This document shows positions 12,831 to 12,983 of a stretch of DNA of 12,983 nt, one piece after another. This DNA comes from Betaproteobacteria bacterium (GTDB lineage: Bacteria > Pseudomonadota > Gammaproteobacteria > Burkholderiales > SG8-41). The stretch is taken from NCBI GenBank assembly GCA_016177355.1, contig JACOVL010000096.1:1-12983 (forward strand). The letters run 5' to 3'. Every line of letters starts with the position of its first letter. The first letter of the stretch is position 1. A program made the position numbers and the translations under genes. The notes beneath the pieces are model-generated. The model did not search any database and was not told the origin of the DNA. It saw only the letters and a program-made list of their open reading frames with translations.

Positions 12831-12983
12831 CTATTCAATCACCTTCGCCACGACGCCGGCGCCCACGGTCTTGCCGCCCTCGCGGATCGCGAAGCGCAGC
12901 CCCTCCTCCATCGCGATCGGCTGGATCAGCGCCACCGTGATCGAGACGTTGTCCCCCGGCATCACCATCTCGGCGCCCTGCGC
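12831..12983 (-). CDS. tuf: Translation elongation factor Tu, C-terminal fragment (cut by window edge)
   Basis: Fifty C-terminal residues are present, ending in TAG at 12833-12831. They match domain 3 of EF-Tu: EMVMPGDNVSITVALIQPIA, then LRFAIREGGKTVGAGVVAKV and the final IE. EF-Tu carries aminoacyl-tRNA to the ribosome as a GTPase. Position directly upstream of tRNA-Trp and secE is the usual place of one of the two tuf copies in Betaproteobacteria; a second copy after fusA is likely but outside the window. The stop codon is separated from the mature 5' end of tRNA-Trp by a single base, an unusually tight junction. Confidence 0.98.
   Translation of the reverse strand, partial: AQGAEMVMPGDNVSITVALIQPIAMEEGLRFAIREGGKTVGAGVVAKVIE

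Overview
The window is a core information-processing gene cluster with every gene on the minus strand. Read in the direction of transcription (from high to low coordinates), the order is: end of tuf (EF-Tu), tRNA-Trp(CCA), secE, nusG, rplK (L11), rplA (L1), rplJ (L10), rplL (L7/L12), rpoB, rpoC, then rpsL (S12), rpsG (S7) and the start of fusA (EF-G). Nine of the eleven protein genes are complete; tuf and fusA run off the two ends. All are intact, of normal family length, and carry their key residues. I saw no mobile element, CRISPR array, pseudogene or foreign-looking insert.

The likely source is a GC-rich Betaproteobacterium. This inference rests on the gene order (tuf-trpT-secE-nusG ahead of rplKAJL-rpoBC, with rpsL-rpsG-fusA directly behind), on the lengths of RpoB (1359 aa) and RpoC (1413 aa), and on the wording of L7/L12, L10 and NusG. 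The genus cannot be fixed from the sequence alone.

Layout by region. (1) 12983-12391: the tuf end, one nucleotide, tRNA-Trp, a 15-nt leader, then secE overlapping nusG; this must mature by tRNA processing of a shared transcript if tuf and secE are co-transcribed. (2) 12391-9699: nusG, rplK, rplA, rplJ and rplL, tightly packed, with a short hairpin leader before rplK (possible L1 target) and a TTG start with a full Shine-Dalgarno for rplJ. (3) 9698-1250: a GC-rich hairpin between rplL and rpoB (possible attenuator), rpoB and rpoC, and a clear intrinsic terminator at 1127-1157. (4) 1126-1: an AT-rich probable promoter, rpsL, a 95-nt rpsL-rpsG gap full of hairpins and a tandem 8-bp repeat (likely S7 autoregulatory region by position), rpsG, and fusA whose Shine-Dalgarno overlaps the rpsG stop codon.

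Together the genes make the elongation factors, ribosomal proteins of the L1, L7/L12 stalk and decoding regions, the two large RNA polymerase subunits, the elongation regulator NusG and the SecE translocase subunit. This is ordinary conserved content. I do not see a new system here; what deserves a second look lies in the non-coding joints between genes.
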